64,000 nt of DNA, from the NCBI RefSeq assembly GCF_015709455.1, contig NZ_JADNQW010000004.1, positions 1-64,000 of the forward strand. Direction: 5' to 3'. The notes under the pieces are model-generated. The model was not told the DNA's origin and did not search any database. It saw only the letters and a list, made by a program, of their open reading frames with translations. Position numbers and translations under genes: made by a program. Every line of letters begins with the position of its first letter. The stretch's first letter is position 1. This DNA is from Methylosinus sp. H3A (GTDB lineage Bacteria > Pseudomonadota > Alphaproteobacteria > Rhizobiales > Beijerinckiaceae). Positions 7,209 to 14,680 of this stretch are shown piece by piece.

Positions 7209-9980
7209 ATGGACGTGCGCGCCAACAAGTTTCCTGAGACGATTCAGGTCGCGCTTGTCGGGGTCGGCCAGCCCATCGATGCGGGGTTAGCACCGCTTTC
7301 TGCCGTTGAAGGAGAAACGCTACGTCTTAAAGACGTTCTTCTCTCTCCTACCGCCTGCCGCATCTCTGATAACCAGCTTCTGTGTCTAACTGCACCTGAG
7401 GAGACGACACGCGAAGGGATAATCTCGGCGCTGCGCAAGTGCTCCTGTAGAGCCGCGGAAGGAGATATTATTTTCTTCTATTTCGCAGGCCATGGCGTCA
7501 AATCCAACGGCTCCTTTGCTCTCGTCCCGAGCGATGGGATACTCTCTCGTCCGGAGACCCTCATAACTAGCACCGACCTCGGACTAGCGTTTGCAGGAAC
7601 ATATGCGCGCGGTATACTCATCGTGGCAGATTGCTGCGGCGGATCCGCGATCTATGAAAATGCCCGCGCACTTTTCGGCTACATCGAAAACCGACTAGAG
7701 TTCCGCATTCTTTTGAGTTCCTCTAAAGAGGGGGAAAGCTCTTGGGAAATAACTGGCAGAGGATCGCCATTTACTGCGGCACTGATTGAGGCACTGCATG
7801 GAAATATGGCAGGTATGGGCGCGCAGGGTGAAATATACTTCACCAGTCTCATGGCCCATGTTGTAGCTCGTGTCGAGGAACTTCTGCAAAGCGAATATGC
7901 CGGCCTTCCGCCGCAGCACCCGAGTTTCGACGGCTCCTTCGAAAAGGATCCGCTCCTCTTTGTCAATAGCGACATTGCCATAGGTGGCCTTTTGCTGAAG
8001 ACGGCGCGCTATTCACCCGAATACGTGCGGCGGCGCGTGTCGAAGGCTGTCGGCACTCTAGCCGCCGCGATCATCATTGTCGTCGTCGGATACTGGACCT
8101 GGCTTGATCAGCATTACTTCTTCCGTCTAGATGGCGGTTATGTCACCCTCTATCAGGGTTATCCCAATTTCCCATGGCCGGGAATGCCCCGTCGGCTCTG
8201 GCAATTTGGAGTTGACCGCACGCTGCTTTTGCCGGATTCCGCGCTGGCAAACGAGAAAAATCTCGCTTTTGCCAAACTGGATAATGACAACGATATTTTG
8301 GAGAAGCTCCGGGGGAGTCTGTCGACAAAAGGGAGGTTCTGGCTCGCGGGTTTATTGGGTCGCGCAGACGAAGCCCGGCAGATTGCCAGAACCGCTCTGG
8401 ACACCCGCGACTCGACAGTAAATTCTGTCGAGATGTTGAATGCATACGCATACCTGGGAACGCTCAGTGATGAGGACAAGAACAGGTTCGCATCGATCAT
8501 CAATGACGGTCAAGACCCTTCCCAGGTAGCGATCGCCTTCGCTGCCCTAATCCAATTCGAGCCCGATATCGCGATCAAGGCTCTAAAGGATTCCAAAAAT
8601 GCTTTTAACCCGAATGTTCTGCTCGGGCTGTCGTCTCTGCAGCCGCCATGCTCCGATACCCTAAGGTCATTCTTATATTACCGCCTCATGAGTAGCGATC
8701 AGCCCGACGTCGCCGAATTCGCCATGAGTGGCGCTCTACAGGCGAACTGCCGCTCAGCTGCGATCCCGTTTTTCGTCCGCGCTTCTCGCTCACAGACAAA
8801 AACGTTCGGCTATTTCAACCAATTACAATCAGATACTTACAGACGCTTGTTGTCGGCCAGGGTGTTAAGAAGCATCAAGAAGCTGCCGGAGCTTGACTGG
8901 AACGACAAGGAGGATGTCAAATGGACTCGAATGGCAATTGAGGAGCTGATGTTCTCTGGCAGCGGACCCTGCGACATTACTCTGATCGATGCCGTGAAGA
9001 AAGCTCCACCAAGTTACCAACTCGATGTTTCTGAATATCTCCTCAACAGTTGCTCTGACGTCTACTATGAGATAGTTCCACAGGTTGGCGGGAATGCGGT
9101 TGAAATTTTGGTTAAGTCAAGCGAGGATCTGAAGGCGACTGTGTTGTTCGACTTCAACGACGACGATAACCAGCGTGACCGCGTGCTGGATTTCGTGCAG
9201 CGTCGCGACAAGATTCACGCAAACGGCTACCTCATTGATGATGTCATCAATGCATATCTGGAAAATTTAGGAAATCGAACGCTGACCAATAACGACGTAG
9301 AAAGGGGGACGAATGCGATCAAGTGGGCCGTGCAGCTCAACTACTGGTCCCCTGCGTTGCAGAATCTTCTTTTCCAACCCCAGCAACCGGTTTCCATTCG
9401 GAAATGGGTCTTGCTCGCTGCGTTGAGCGCTTCCCCGGAAATGGGAGTAAAGATGCTTCTGCAACGGTTTGATGATTTTGTGATGGATTATGACAACCTA
9501 ATTAGAATGATCGTCGTTGCCCACCTCCCTTCTGAGCAGATAAAAACAATCCGCTCCTTTTTCCGGCAAAGCGGGGAACACAACCTATACTATGTCGTGA
9601 TGACGGCTCTTTATGGAGATAGGGACGAAGTTCTCGCTTTGCTCACATCCGTCGATGCAACCGATCGCGGCACTGCATTTGATTTCGTGGCTTTTCGGGA
9701 CGATTTACCAGCGATCGCCGCCTCGGTGGGCAGCCATCCGCGCGCATTTGATCCCAATATGGCCAACCTTCTCGGAAATCTGAAGGATCAGCAAAAGAAT
9801 TACGACGCTTGGCTCGCGGGTGTTCCCGACTGGGCGCTCGATTGGCGTATCTACGTCACCTCGCGTCTATATGGTCCCCTCGGGGGGCTGCTACTCAGAA
9901 ACTACACGGTCTTGAGACAGAGAAAGACGATTGGAATCGAGCGACCATTCAACTCTTGGCTGCTGAAGTTTTCCTGGTAG
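7209..9980 (+). CDS. Membrane-anchored caspase-like (C14) protein with long C-terminal domain
   Basis: Residues 12-255 form a caspase/metacaspase-type peptidase domain. Beta strand VALVGVGQPI is followed by the histidine motif FFYFAGHG (His95) and the cysteine motif ILIVADCCGG (Cys143 aligning with the catalytic residue of DxCHSG). SSSKEGESSWE and GSPFTAALIEALHG follow. Residues 280-298 (AVGTLAAAIIIVVVGYWTWL) are a single membrane helix, so the peptidase is predicted to be cytoplasmic. About 620 residues after it begin with QHYFFRLDGGYVTLYQGYPN and then become mostly helical, HEAT-like in feel, with no domain I can name. The RBS GAGGGGC precedes the ATG. The base composition is visibly more AT-rich than its neighbours. 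It is likely a stress- or phage-triggered suicide effector, by family analogy only. Confidence 0.8.
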   Translation: MDVRANKFPETIQVALVGVGQPIDAGLAPLSAVEGETLRLKDVLLSPTACRISDNQLLCLTAPEETTREGIISALRKCSCRAAEGDIIFFYFAGHGVKSNGSFALVPSDGILSRPETLITSTDLGLAFAGTYARGILIVADCCGGSAIYENARALFGYIENRLEFRILLSSSKEGESSWEITGRGSPFTAALIEALHGNMAGMGAQGEIYFTSLMAHVVARVEELLQSEYAGLPPQHPSFDGSFEKDPLLFVNSDIAIGGLLLKTARYSPEYVRRRVSKAVGTLAAAIIIVVVGYWTWLDQHYFFRLDGGYVTLYQGYPNFPWPGMPRRLWQFGVDRTLLLPDSALANEKNLAFAKLDNDNDILEKLRGSLSTKGRFWLAGLLGRADEARQIARTALDTRDSTVNSVEMLNAYAYLGTLSDEDKNRFASIINDGQDPSQVAIAFAALIQFEPDIAIKALKDSKNAFNPNVLLGLSSLQPPCSDTLRSFLYYRLMSSDQPDVAEFAMSGALQANCRSAAIPFFVRASRSQTKTFGYFNQLQSDTYRRLLSARVLRSIKKLPELDWNDKEDVKWTRMAIEELMFSGSGPCDITLIDAVKKAPPSYQLDVSEYLLNSCSDVYYEIVPQVGGNAVEILVKSSEDLKATVLFDFNDDDNQRDRVLDFVQRRDKIHANGYLIDDVINAYLENLGNRTLTNNDVERGTNAIKWAVQLNYWSPALQNLLFQPQQPVSIRKWVLLAALSASPEMGVKMLLQRFDDFVMDYDNLIRMIVVAHLPSEQIKTIRSFFRQSGEHNLYYVVMTALYGDRDEVLALLTSVDATDRGTAFDFVAFRDDLPAIAASVGSHPRAFDPNMANLLGNLKDQQKNYDAWLAGVPDWALDWRIYVTSRLYGPLGGLLLRNYTVLRQRKTIGIERPFNSWLLKFSW

Positions 9981-10166
9981 TCGCCGCCTCAGCACCTTTT
10001 TCGGGCGCTATCATAAGCATTACATTGATTGCGACGCAATCATTGTACGCGGCGGCGCAATAATCGGCCAATGAGCGGCGCATGTGCAGCGGCAGGGCGG
10101 CGTAAAAGCCGGCCACATTGGAGGCGGACCATTTCCGAAGCGTGATTCGGAAGGGGCGGCCGGGGA
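9981..10166. other. IS21-like left end, no gene
   Basis: Downstream of the caspase gene, the stretch from about 10070 (TGAGCGGCGCATGTGCAGCGG) to the istA-like start at 10167 resembles the untranslated left end of an IS21-family element. No other feature is seen. Confidence 0.4.
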
Positions 10167-10258
10167 TGTTTGCGGTGGAGACCTACGCAGCGGTTCGACA
10201 ATTTGTTTTCATTGAAGGAAGGAGCCGGCGGGAAGCGGCGCGGACATTCGGCCTGAGC
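10167..10258 (+). pseudogene. IS21 IstA N-terminal fragment
   Basis: MFAVETYAAVRQFVFIEGRS and REAARTFGLS are the first 30 residues of an IS21-family IstA transposase, covering its HTH. The frame is cut at 10259 by the IS3 element. Nothing convincingly IstA-like resumes on the other side, so later deletion is likely. Confidence 0.7.
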
Positions 10259-10276
10259 TGACGTGCCCCCGAAGTT

Positions 10277-11203
10277 TCATCCAGCGGCGAGTTGAGTCCC
10301 GGCGGTTGATACGCCCGCGGGCGTGGGGTGAGCAACAGGCGATCGGCGGAGCTGGTCGGGGTTGCGCAGCCGATCGCCTGTTGCGGTGAGCGCGGCCGCA
10401 TAGTCCGCCGGCGTCGCATAGCCGAGGGAAGAGTGCGGGCGCCTGTGGTTATAATCGTGAACCCAAGAGCGAACTTTCTCTCTCGCATGGTCGAGCCCGA
10501 AGAACAGCGTCTCGTTGAGCAGCTCGTCCCGCATGCGGCCGTTGAAGCTCTCACAAAAACCGTTCTGCATCGGCTTGCCCGGCATGATGAAGTGCCACTC
10601 CACCTTGTTCTCCTCCGACCAGGACAGGACCGCGTTCGAGGTGAACTCGGTCCCATTGTCGGAAGCGATCATGCCGGGCTTGCCGCGCCTTTCGATCAGC
10701 GCCGACAGCTCGCGCGCCACCCGCTTGCCGGAGATCGATGTGTCCGGGATCGCCGCCAGGCATTCACGCGTTACGTCGTCGACGATGTTGAGGATGCGGA
10801 ATCGTTGGCCACTGGCGAGCTGGTCGTGCACGAAGTCGAGAGACCATCGGGCATTCGGCTTCGCCTCGACGACAATCGGCGCCCGTGTTCCCACGGCGCG
10901 GCGGCGTGCGCGGCGCTTCCTCACCGTCAGCCCTTCCTCGCGGTAGAGCCGATAGATGCGGTTCTTGCCCGAGAGCTCGCCCCGCTGACGAAGCAAGACG
11001 AACAGCCGCCGGTAGCCGAAGCGCCGACGCGCATTGGCGAGATCACGCAGCTCGGCGCGAAGCTCGGCGTCGGCCGGACGCTTCGACGCGTAGCGCGCCG
11101 TCTTGCGATCGATCGCGACGATCCGGCAGGCCCGACGTTCCGACAGACCCATGACGGCCCGAAGGTGCGCGACCGCGTCGCGCTTGACGCCGGGCCCTAC
11201 CAT
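10277..11203 (-). CDS. IS3 OrfB, DDE transposase catalytic part
   Basis: The frame begins with a HTH_21-like region ([37 protein letters not shown]) and continues into the rve integrase core. Catalytic carboxylates are visible in [16 protein letters not shown] and [14 protein letters not shown], the DDE triad of the IS3 family. It ends with the usual [16 protein letters not shown] motif. It is probably made as an OrfAB fusion by -1 slippage on the seven-A run (complement of 11203-11209) at the end of orfA. The family is certain; the activity is unknown. Confidence 0.9.
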   Translation of the reverse strand: MVGPGVKRDAVAHLRAVMGLSERRACRIVAIDRKTARYASKRPADAELRAELRDLANARRRFGYRRLFVLLRQRGELSGKNRIYRLYREEGLTVRKRRARRRAVGTRAPIVVEAKPNARWSLDFVHDQLASGQRFRILNIVDDVTRECLAAIPDTSISGKRVARELSALIERRGKPGMIASDNGTEFTSNAVLSWSEENKVEWHFIMPGKPMQNGFCESFNGRMRDELLNETLFFGLDHAREKVRSWVHDYNHRRPHSSLGYATPADYAAALTATGDRLRNPDQLRRSPVAHPTPAGVSTAGTQLAAG

Positions 11204-11463
11204 TTTTTTCCCAGAAGCTCACGCATCGCCGCCGCATCGAGCATCTGATCGGCCAAGAGCTTCTTCAGACGCGCGTTTTCCTCCTCCAGCGCCTTCAGTC
11301 GCTTGGCCTCGGAAACGTCCATCCCGCCGAATTTGGCCTTCCAATTGTAGAGCGTCGTCTCCGAAATAGCGTATTTGCGCGCGAGGTCCGCCGCCTTCGC
11401 GCCGGCTTCCTGCTCCCGCAAAATCCCGATGATCTGCTCTTCCGTGAACCGTTTCTTCTTCAT
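11197..11463 (-). CDS. IS3 OrfA, HTH protein
   Basis: The 88-residue protein starts [20 protein letters not shown]. It has an HTH_Tnp_1 domain ([20 protein letters not shown]) and a leucine-zipper-like helix ([20 protein letters not shown]), as in IS3 OrfA. The last codons GGA AAA AAA TGG TAG contain an A7 tract. A -1 slip there puts ribosomes into orfB, the normal way IS3 elements make the OrfAB transposase. Confidence 0.9.
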   Translation of the reverse strand: MKKKRFTEEQIIGILREQEAGAKAADLARKYAISETTLYNWKAKFGGMDVSEAKRLKALEEENARLKKLLADQMLDAAAMRELLGKKW

Positions 11464-11527
11464 CGTGTCCGTCCTGCAATCGGCCGGACTCTAATCGATG
11501 CTGGTGGAATTTTTCAGGGGCACGTCA

Positions 11528-11662
11528 CGCAAAATGCGACCGGCTCGATCTACGCAGGCTCTCACCACGCGCGTTTCAAGGCGGGGTAAAACTCAAGTTC
11601 TGACAGAGGGCGAAAAACGAATTCGCCAGATTTTTCACTTCAGATGGCCCTCGAAGGGGTGA
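11528..11662. other. Short unassigned gap between IS elements
   Basis: This 135-bp stretch between IS3 and IS630 shows no gene or recognisable end sequence. Confidence 0.4.
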
Positions 11663-11733
11663 TACGGGTTCCGGCTGATTGACTCGGCGACGGGGATTCC
11701 CGGGGCGAATCGAAGTAGCTAAGCTGTATCGCC

Positions 11734-12327
11734 ATGAATCGCTGGAGGCGGGTCATGGCGACGATAGCTGCGCATTTGAGCGTCGATGCGTTGCGTGAAC
11801 GGTATGTTTCGAGTTCGAACGCGCGCGAGGCGCGGCATTTCCATGCGATCTGGCTGCTCGCCAAGGGCCACACGCTCGGCGAAGTCGCCGAGATGACATC
11901 CTTTGCCCAGCGCTGGATCGAGCAACTCGCGGCGCGCTACAACGCAGAAGGACCGGAGTCTCTCGGCGACTTGCGCCGGCGCAACGGCTCGACGGCGACG
12001 GTGTTGAAGCCCGATCTGCTCGCCGAGCTGCGCGTTCGGCTGAACGAGCCCCCCGACGACGGAGGCTTGTGGACGAGCGCGAAAGTCGCGGCTTTTCTCG
12101 CGCGCGAATTGGGGCTGGAGAAAGTTGCGGTTCAGCGCGGCTGGGAAGCGCTGAAAGCCTGCGGCATGTCGATCCAGGCTCCACGCCCCAAAAATCCGAA
12201 GGTGGCTTCGCCCGAGGAGGCGGCGGCGTTCAAAAAAACCTCGAAGACGCCGTCGCGGAGGAAGCCGCGAAGCATCCAGAGCGATCGGTCGAGGTCTTCG
12301 TCAGCGACGAGCACAGGCTCGGCCTGA
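11734..12327 (+). CDS. IS630 transposase, N-terminal frame
   Basis: This is the DNA-binding half of the transposase. HTH segments include HFHAIWLLAKGHTLGEVAEM with AQRWIEQLAARYNAEG, and a winged part (WTSAKVAAFLARELGLEKVA). After ASPEEAAAFKK the zero frame becomes meaningless (TSKTPSRRK). A -1 slip on the seven A residues at 12232-12238 instead gives NLEDAVAEEAAKHPE and the catalytic domain. The functional product is therefore probably a frameshift fusion of about 350 residues. An alternative start at 11755 (MATIAAHL) is possible. Confidence 0.85.
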   Translation: MNRWRRVMATIAAHLSVDALRERYVSSSNAREARHFHAIWLLAKGHTLGEVAEMTSFAQRWIEQLAARYNAEGPESLGDLRRRNGSTATVLKPDLLAELRVRLNEPPDDGGLWTSAKVAAFLARELGLEKVAVQRGWEALKACGMSIQAPRPKNPKVASPEEAAAFKKTSKTPSRRKPRSIQSDRSRSSSATSTGSA

Positions 12328-12818
12328 AACCGGTCACGCGGCGCGTCTGGGCGCCCGTCGGCGAGCGGCCGATCGCGCATGGCCATCATCGCTTCGACTG
12401 GCTCTATGTGACCGCCTTCGTCTCGCCGGCGAGCGGCGAGACCTTCTGGTACGTGCACGACGGCGTCTCGAAGCCGTTTTTCGCGGCGCTGCTCGAGACC
12501 TTCGCGCGCGAAGCCAAGGCCGGCGTCGATCGCACGATCGTGCTCGTCATCGACAACGCCGGCTGGCACGGCGAGGCTGGTCTGAGCGTGCCGGATGGCG
12601 TGCGACTGGTTTTTCTGCCGCCCTATACGCCGGAGCTGCAACCCGCCGAGACCTTATGGGCTCTCGTCGACGAGCCGATCGTCAACAAGCACATCGGAAC
12701 GATAGAGGAACTCGACGCGATCATCGGCGAAAGATGCGCCGCGCTCGCGAGCGAGCGCGACATCATCAAAAGCCGCGCCGGCTTCCATTGGTGGCCAAAA
12801 ATCGCCAAGCCGAAGTAA
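12069..12818 (+). CDS. IS630 transposase, catalytic frame
   Basis: From about 12236 this frame encodes the DDE_3 catalytic domain. It shows SVEVFVSDEHRLGLKPVTRR with the first acidic residue, VLVIDNAGWH with the second and FLPPYTPELQPAETLW with the third, followed by the C-terminal HTH-like tail. The part before 12236 is not homologous to transposases. The frame is best read as the -1 continuation of the preceding frame rather than as a separate gene. Confidence 0.85.
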   Translation: MDERESRGFSRARIGAGESCGSARLGSAESLRHVDPGSTPQKSEGGFARGGGGVQKNLEDAVAEEAAKHPERSVEVFVSDEHRLGLKPVTRRVWAPVGERPIAHGHHRFDWLYVTAFVSPASGETFWYVHDGVSKPFFAALLETFAREAKAGVDRTIVLVIDNAGWHGEAGLSVPDGVRLVFLPPYTPELQPAETLWALVDEPIVNKHIGTIEELDAIIGERCAALASERDIIKSRAGFHWWPKIAKPK

Positions 12819-12871
12819 TCAGCCGGAAACCGTATGAATTCAATCCCGCTTCAGCTCTCGATCCTGGCTAA

Positions 12872-12900
12872 TTGACAAATACAACCCAATGGGTTACTAG
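12872..12900 (+). promoter_or_regulatory. Promoter and operator of toxin-antitoxin pair
   Basis: TTGACA (12872-12877) and TACTAG (12895-12900) are 17 bp apart. The inverted repeat AACCC-AAT-GGGTT (12883-12895) fills the spacer and touches the -10. Transcription would start about at the ATG (12906), so the toxin message may be leaderless. The palindrome is probably the antitoxin's autoregulatory operator, by analogy with HigBA-type systems. Confidence 0.65.
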
Positions 12901-12905
12901 GTTTA

Positions 12906-13241
12906 ATGCAAACTGTGGCGGAAACCCCGACATTCACGCGGCAAGCGGAGAAGCTTTTCGACGAGAACGAAAAGGCCGAACTCATTTCCTTCCTCGCCGA
13001 CAACCCGCTCAGCGGTGACGTGATCCCTGACACGGGTGGAGTGCGTAAAGTCAGATTTGCGGCTTCTGGAAGAGGCAAACGTGGCGGCGCTCGGGTGGTC
13101 TACTATTTTCTCGATGACTCGATCCCGCTTTACGCACTGCTGGTCTACCAGAAGAACGAAAAGGTCGATTTGACTCCCGAGGAAAAGCGGGGCGCCGCGG
13201 CGCTCGTGGATGCGATCAAGGCTGCGAGGAAGAAGAGATGA
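12906..13241 (+). CDS. RelE/HigB-type toxin
   Basis: The protein has 111 residues and is homologous to the toxin half of the fused gene at 4352-5050. Shared motifs are FADNPLSGDVIPDTGG-like spacing, VRKVRF, GRGKRGGARVVYYF and LLVYQKNEKVDLTPEEK. RelE/HigB toxins cleave mRNA at the ribosome. It is followed by the antitoxin with a 4-bp overlap (ATGA), so the order is toxin first, as in HigBA. It is likely intact. It sits just after an IS630 element and probably contributes to plasmid maintenance. Confidence 0.85.
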   Translation: MQTVAETPTFTRQAEKLFDENEKAELISFLADNPLSGDVIPDTGGVRKVRFAASGRGKRGGARVVYYFLDDSIPLYALLVYQKNEKVDLTPEEKRGAAALVDAIKAARKKR

Positions 13242-13516
13242 CCGCGTTCGGAGAAGACCTGATCCAGTCTCTTGGCGAAGCGCTGGCGCATGTGAAGGGT
13301 GAAGGGCCGGCTGTCGTTCACGCTCCCGTAAATCCGCGCGAGGTCCGCAAACTTGCGGGGCTGACGCAGTCAGAGATGGCTCCCCTCATGGGGATGAGCC
13401 TATCCGGTTATCGCAAATGGGAGCAGGGTCAGCGTGCGGTCAGCGGCCCAGCCGCCATGTTGCTGCGCGTGATCGCACGGGAGCCGGAAGCCGTCAAAAG
13501 GGCGCTTGTGGCATGA
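13238..13516 (+). CDS. HTH antitoxin (HigA/NadS-like)
   Basis: The protein has 92 residues. An N-terminal stretch (GEDLIQSLGEALAHVKGEGP) resembles the antitoxin half of the 4352-5050 fusion. It is followed by an HTH_XRE domain (VRKLAGLTQSEMAPLMGMSL; SGYRKWEQGQRAVSGPAAML). The antitoxin neutralises the upstream toxin and likely binds the palindrome at 12883-12895. Its start overlaps the toxin stop, giving translational coupling. Confidence 0.85.
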   Translation: MTAFGEDLIQSLGEALAHVKGEGPAVVHAPVNPREVRKLAGLTQSEMAPLMGMSLSGYRKWEQGQRAVSGPAAMLLRVIAREPEAVKRALVA

Positions 13517-13938
13517 CGCGCGGCGAATTCTCGGCGGCGCTTTTGTTGTTTTGTCCGTGTTCAAAGCGCCCTAGTTGTCGAGCGGATTTTGATGTCCGAT
13601 AATTTGAGGGCGGAATAGGCGTTTTCGAGATCCACCGGGCTCGGCCGTTATGCTGGCGAGGAGAGGAAGGCTTCGAATTCGCCGGCACAGCTGGTAACAC
13701 CGTGATCTCGGCGGGATGGACGCGCGCCCGCCGATGGTCGGCAACAACAGCCGAAGCGAGTGAAAGAAAAGCTCCCGACTGGACCGCTACGGCGGTCCCC
13801 TCCCCGTTCCAATCCGCTCGTCGCTTCAGCGTCTCGACCGACGAGTGCCGTCACACGACGGTCTTTTCTCAATGGCTCGGCGCTATCAATTCCTGAAAGC
13901 GCGGGTTGCCAACTCGCGAGTGCGGGCCAGTTTAAAAA
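13517..13938. other. Intergenic; half-site of the 5.4-kb inverted repeat
   Basis: No gene is convincing here. ATGTCCGATAA at 13592-13602 repeats exactly one arm of the inverted repeat at 5438-5466 and is followed by TTTGAGGG rather than the second arm. Short arginine-rich frames on both strands lack any signature. Confidence 0.4.
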
Positions 13939-14571
13939 TCACTTCGCTTTTTCTTTCCGCGGTTTCGGCTGATGAAGGCGACGTTTCACGCCGGGCCGCA
14001 GCGCGCTCCGCACGTCCTTGTCGACGATCGGGAGATCGAACCACTCCGGGTCGAAATGCCCGCCGCACCAGGTCAGGGTCTCGCGATATTCCGGGTGCTT
14101 ACGGTCAGAAATGATCCCGAGGAAATTCTCATAGCCGTATCTCCCGCCGACATCCTCCGGCGGGCGGGCCCGAGCGCCAGCGACGCATGTTGCGTGCCTC
14201 GGTGAAACCGGGAGCGTGAGCTTGTCTTCGATCTCGACGGTGTGATCCCAACAGTCTCCAAAGTCGTAACGATAGCCGAAGGCAATTCGGTCTTCGCCGG
14301 AAAAGTCCGCCAGCCGCACTTCGCGCTCATTGAACACTCGGGGATCCATATCCGACCAGACGTCGTCTTCGATTTCCAAGTCGCCGTAGCGCAACCCGCC
14401 GATCCGAAACTCATGGAGATGGTAGTTCCACCAATTGAAGGCGGCCTGAATCGCGAGATGCAATTGGTGAAGGTTCCACGAAAGCGGAACAATGAGGCGT
14501 CGCCAAATCGGCGGCGAGACGCCAGCGATTTCAATTCGAACCTGAGCCGCGTTCAATTCTTCAAAGGGCAT
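13939..14571 (-). CDS. Plasmid pRiA4b ORF-3 family protein
   Basis: The protein has 210 residues of the PRiA4_ORF3 family, a common plasmid-borne family of unknown biochemical role. Diagnostic motifs are VRIEIAGVSPPIWRRLIVPL near the start, then WNLHQLHLAIQAAFNWWNYH, HEFRIGG, FGYRYDFGDCWDHTVEIED and the GGRYGYENFL segment. The tail is lysine/proline-rich (HQPKPRKEKAK). The length is normal for the family. It is transcribed alone, opposite to the toxin-antitoxin pair. Confidence 0.85.
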   Translation of the reverse strand: MPFEELNAAQVRIEIAGVSPPIWRRLIVPLSWNLHQLHLAIQAAFNWWNYHLHEFRIGGLRYGDLEIEDDVWSDMDPRVFNEREVRLADFSGEDRIAFGYRYDFGDCWDHTVEIEDKLTLPVSPRHATCVAGARARPPEDVGGRYGYENFLGIISDRKHPEYRETLTWCGGHFDPEWFDLPIVDKDVRSALRPGVKRRLHQPKPRKEKAK

Positions 14572-14680
14572 GACGAACCCGATCTCGCTGTCGATCGACT
14601 CTTACATCGCTCGATGCACGCGTTCTAAAGTCTGCTTTGATACCGCCTTTTGATCGCACGACCAACCGCTCGAGAGGCGC

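Larger units (their letters stand above)
10259..11527 (-). mobile_element. Complete IS3-family (IS407-group-like) element
   Basis: The 1269-bp element has terminal inverted repeats beginning TGACGTGCCCC at both ends (TGACGTGCCCCCGAAGTTT on the left; TGACGTGCCCCTGAAAAATT inward from the right). It carries orfA and orfB on the minus strand, overlapping with a -1 shift. Both frames are full length, so it may be active. It sits inside an IS21 istA fragment. Confidence 0.9.
11663..12834 (+). mobile_element. IS630-family element, copy 1 (apparently intact)
   Basis: The terminal inverted repeats are TACGGGTTCCGGCTGATT on the left and the reverse complement of AATCAGCCGGAAACCGTA on the right. It is flanked by TGA on both sides (11660-11662 and 12835-12837). 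A nearly identical copy lies at 40667-41837. Two overlapping frames make one transposase by frameshifting on an A7 run. This copy lacks the one-base deletion that breaks the other. Confidence 0.9.

Noticed and set aside
12069..12230. The 5' part of the second IS630 frame as a distinct gene start
   Set aside because: It overlaps the real N-terminal frame and has no homology; the frame becomes meaningful only after the A7 run.
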